NCBI GenBank assembly: GCA_017935825.1
Contig: JAGBGW010000040.1
Span: 1-5,728 of the forward strand
From: Clostridia bacterium
GTDB taxonomy: Bacteria; Bacillota; Clostridia; Christensenellales; Maliibacteriaceae
DNA: 5,728 nt
Direction of reading: 5' to 3'
Part shown: piece after piece, positions 5,082 to 5,728 of the stretch
Layout of the letters: every line of letters begins with the position of its first letter
Numbering within the stretch: position 1 is the stretch's first letter
Program-made: the position numbers and the translations under genes
The notes under the pieces: generated by a model
Told to the model about the DNA's origin: nothing
The model's database searches: none
The model's input: only the letters and a program-made list of their open reading frames with translations

Positions 5082-5111
5082 ATTATATTATGGGAGGTTT
5101 TTAACATGCAA
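5082..5111 (-). promoter_or_regulatory. Predicted promoter of the AlkD-like gene in the divergent gap
   Basis: On the minus strand a perfect TATAAT lies at 5087-5082. The best -35 candidate, TTGCAT at 5111-5106 (18-bp spacing), is weak (only TTG matches) and covers the start codon of the divergent ccdA gene. Transcription would start near 5075. For ccdA on the plus strand I find only AT-rich candidates (such as TATATT 5084-5089) too close to its ribosome binding site to be convincing. Confidence 0.45.
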
Positions 5112-5728
5112 TATCTCATCTTGGCTCTGGAGGGCGTTATCACCTTTGTGTCGCCCTGCCTTTTGCCCATGCTGCCGATTTATATCTCTTATTTTGCAGG
5201 CGGCGGGGAACGCTCGGGAAAGAAAACCATGCTTTGTGCCTGCGGTTTCGTACTGGGCTTTACGCTGCTTTTTACCGCAATGGGTGCACTTGCAGGGACC
5301 CTTGGCAGCTTCCTTACCCGTTACCAGACGGCACTGAACATCGTCTGCGGTCTGATCGTCATCTTCTTCGGTCTGCATCACATGGGGCTGATCCGCATCA
5401 ATCTTTTTTCAGGCGGTCGCCAGACCGATGTGAAGGACCTGGGCTTTTTCTCCTCCATGGTATTCGGCATCGTGTTTTCCGTCAGCTGGACCCCTTGCGT
5501 GGGTGCGTTTTTGGGCTCGGCTTTGATGATGGCATCCCAGCAGGGCGAGGTGCTTACCGGTGTGCTGATGCTGCTTTGCTATTCCTTGGGGCTTGGTGTA
5601 CCGTTTCTTTTGAGCGCTCTGCTGCTTGACCAGCTGCGCGGTGCATTTAACTGGATCAAGCGGCACTACCGCGTGGTCAATCTTGTATGCGGCGGCTTCC
5701 TCGTTCTCATCGGCGTGCTGATGGCAAC
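5106..5728 (+). CDS. ccdA: CcdA/DsbD-type membrane thiol-disulfide transporter (3' end outside window)
   Basis: The frame is open from ATG 5106 to the right edge (207 full codons, no stop), so the gene is truncated by the window. GGGAGG at 5092-5097, 8 bases upstream, sets the start. The protein is highly hydrophobic with six likely membrane segments at about residues 3-30, 43-66, 76-95, 113-143, 149-175 and 190-207. The redox pair typical of CcdA is present: Cys18 in VSPCLLPMLPIY at the end of segment 1 and Cys131 in SWTPCVGA of segment 4. CcdA moves electrons from cytoplasmic thioredoxin across the membrane to extracytoplasmic thiol-disulfide proteins, serving cytochrome c maturation or general reduction of exported proteins. 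The partner, usually a TlpA/ResA-like thioredoxin domain protein, would be expected downstream, beyond the edge. The symbol rests on family membership; the exact physiological role is not shown. Confidence 0.9.
   Translation, partial: MQYLILALEGVITFVSPCLLPMLPIYISYFAGGGERSGKKTMLCACGFVLGFTLLFTAMGALAGTLGSFLTRYQTALNIVCGLIVIFFGLHHMGLIRINLFSGGRQTDVKDLGFFSSMVFGIVFSVSWTPCVGAFLGSALMMASQQGEVLTGVLMLLCYSLGLGVPFLLSALLLDQLRGAFNWIKRHYRVVNLVCGGFLVLIGVLMA

Noticed and set aside
4804..5337. A 177-codon plus-strand open frame across the AlkD-like gene and the start of ccdA
   Set aside because: It is antisense to the AlkD-like gene and out of frame with ccdA. Its translation is Cys/Arg-rich with no family signature, whereas both overlapped genes have clear conserved motifs.
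1..5728. Mobile element, CRISPR array, tRNA/rRNA or riboswitch
   Set aside because: No terminal or spaced repeats, transposase motifs, tRNA-like cloverleaf or conserved riboswitch core was seen; the intergenic gaps are all under 90 bases and are filled by terminators and promoters.

Overview
The window looks like a chromosomal segment of a Gram-positive, Firmicutes/Clostridia-type anaerobe. The basis is strong GGAGG-type ribosome binding sites, TATAAT-like -10 boxes, compact hairpin-plus-T terminators, and the gene content (TipAS-type MerR regulator, cytoplasmic GH32, AlkD-like protein, CcdA). No genus can be named from the sequence alone. Base composition is uneven: hand counts on sampled 60-base lines give about 35-40% G+C in the metalloprotease-like gene, about 45% in the MerR gene and about 62% in the GH32 gene.

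Layout, left to right: (1) the 3' end of an unrecognised gene (2-382) with a strong terminator. (2) A small membrane protein with an HEFGH zinc-peptidase motif (470-889). (3) A MerR/TipAS ligand-sensing regulator (937-1668), whose promoter has the 19-bp spacer typical of MerR control and whose -35 box overlaps the upstream stop codon; a terminator follows. (4) A two-gene operon: an alpha/beta hydrolase with an intact Ser-Asp-His triad (1753-2550) and a short GH32 beta-fructosidase (2562-3653); a terminator follows. (5) A HAD-superfamily phosphatase-like gene (3742-4386). (6) On the minus strand, an AlkD-like HEAT-repeat protein (4375-5061), whose 3' end overlaps the HAD gene by 12 bases. (7) Diverging from it across only 44 bases, a CcdA/DsbD-type membrane thiol-redox transporter (5106 to the right edge, truncated).

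The genes do not form one pathway. They read as a run of short, independently transcribed housekeeping and accessory units packed tightly together. At three successive intergenic gaps the next promoter is placed on or directly behind the previous terminator. The only clear co-transcribed pair is hydrolase-GH32. The regulator most likely controls itself; a terminator separates it from the hydrolase operon, so a regulatory link there is not supported by sequence.

There is no tRNA, rRNA, CRISPR array, insertion sequence or long repeat that I can see. I did not find a convincing new multi-gene system. The items most worth a second look are the short GH32 C-terminal domain, the AlkD-like protein lacking one expected active-site Trp, the HEFGH membrane protein, and the MerR operator layout.
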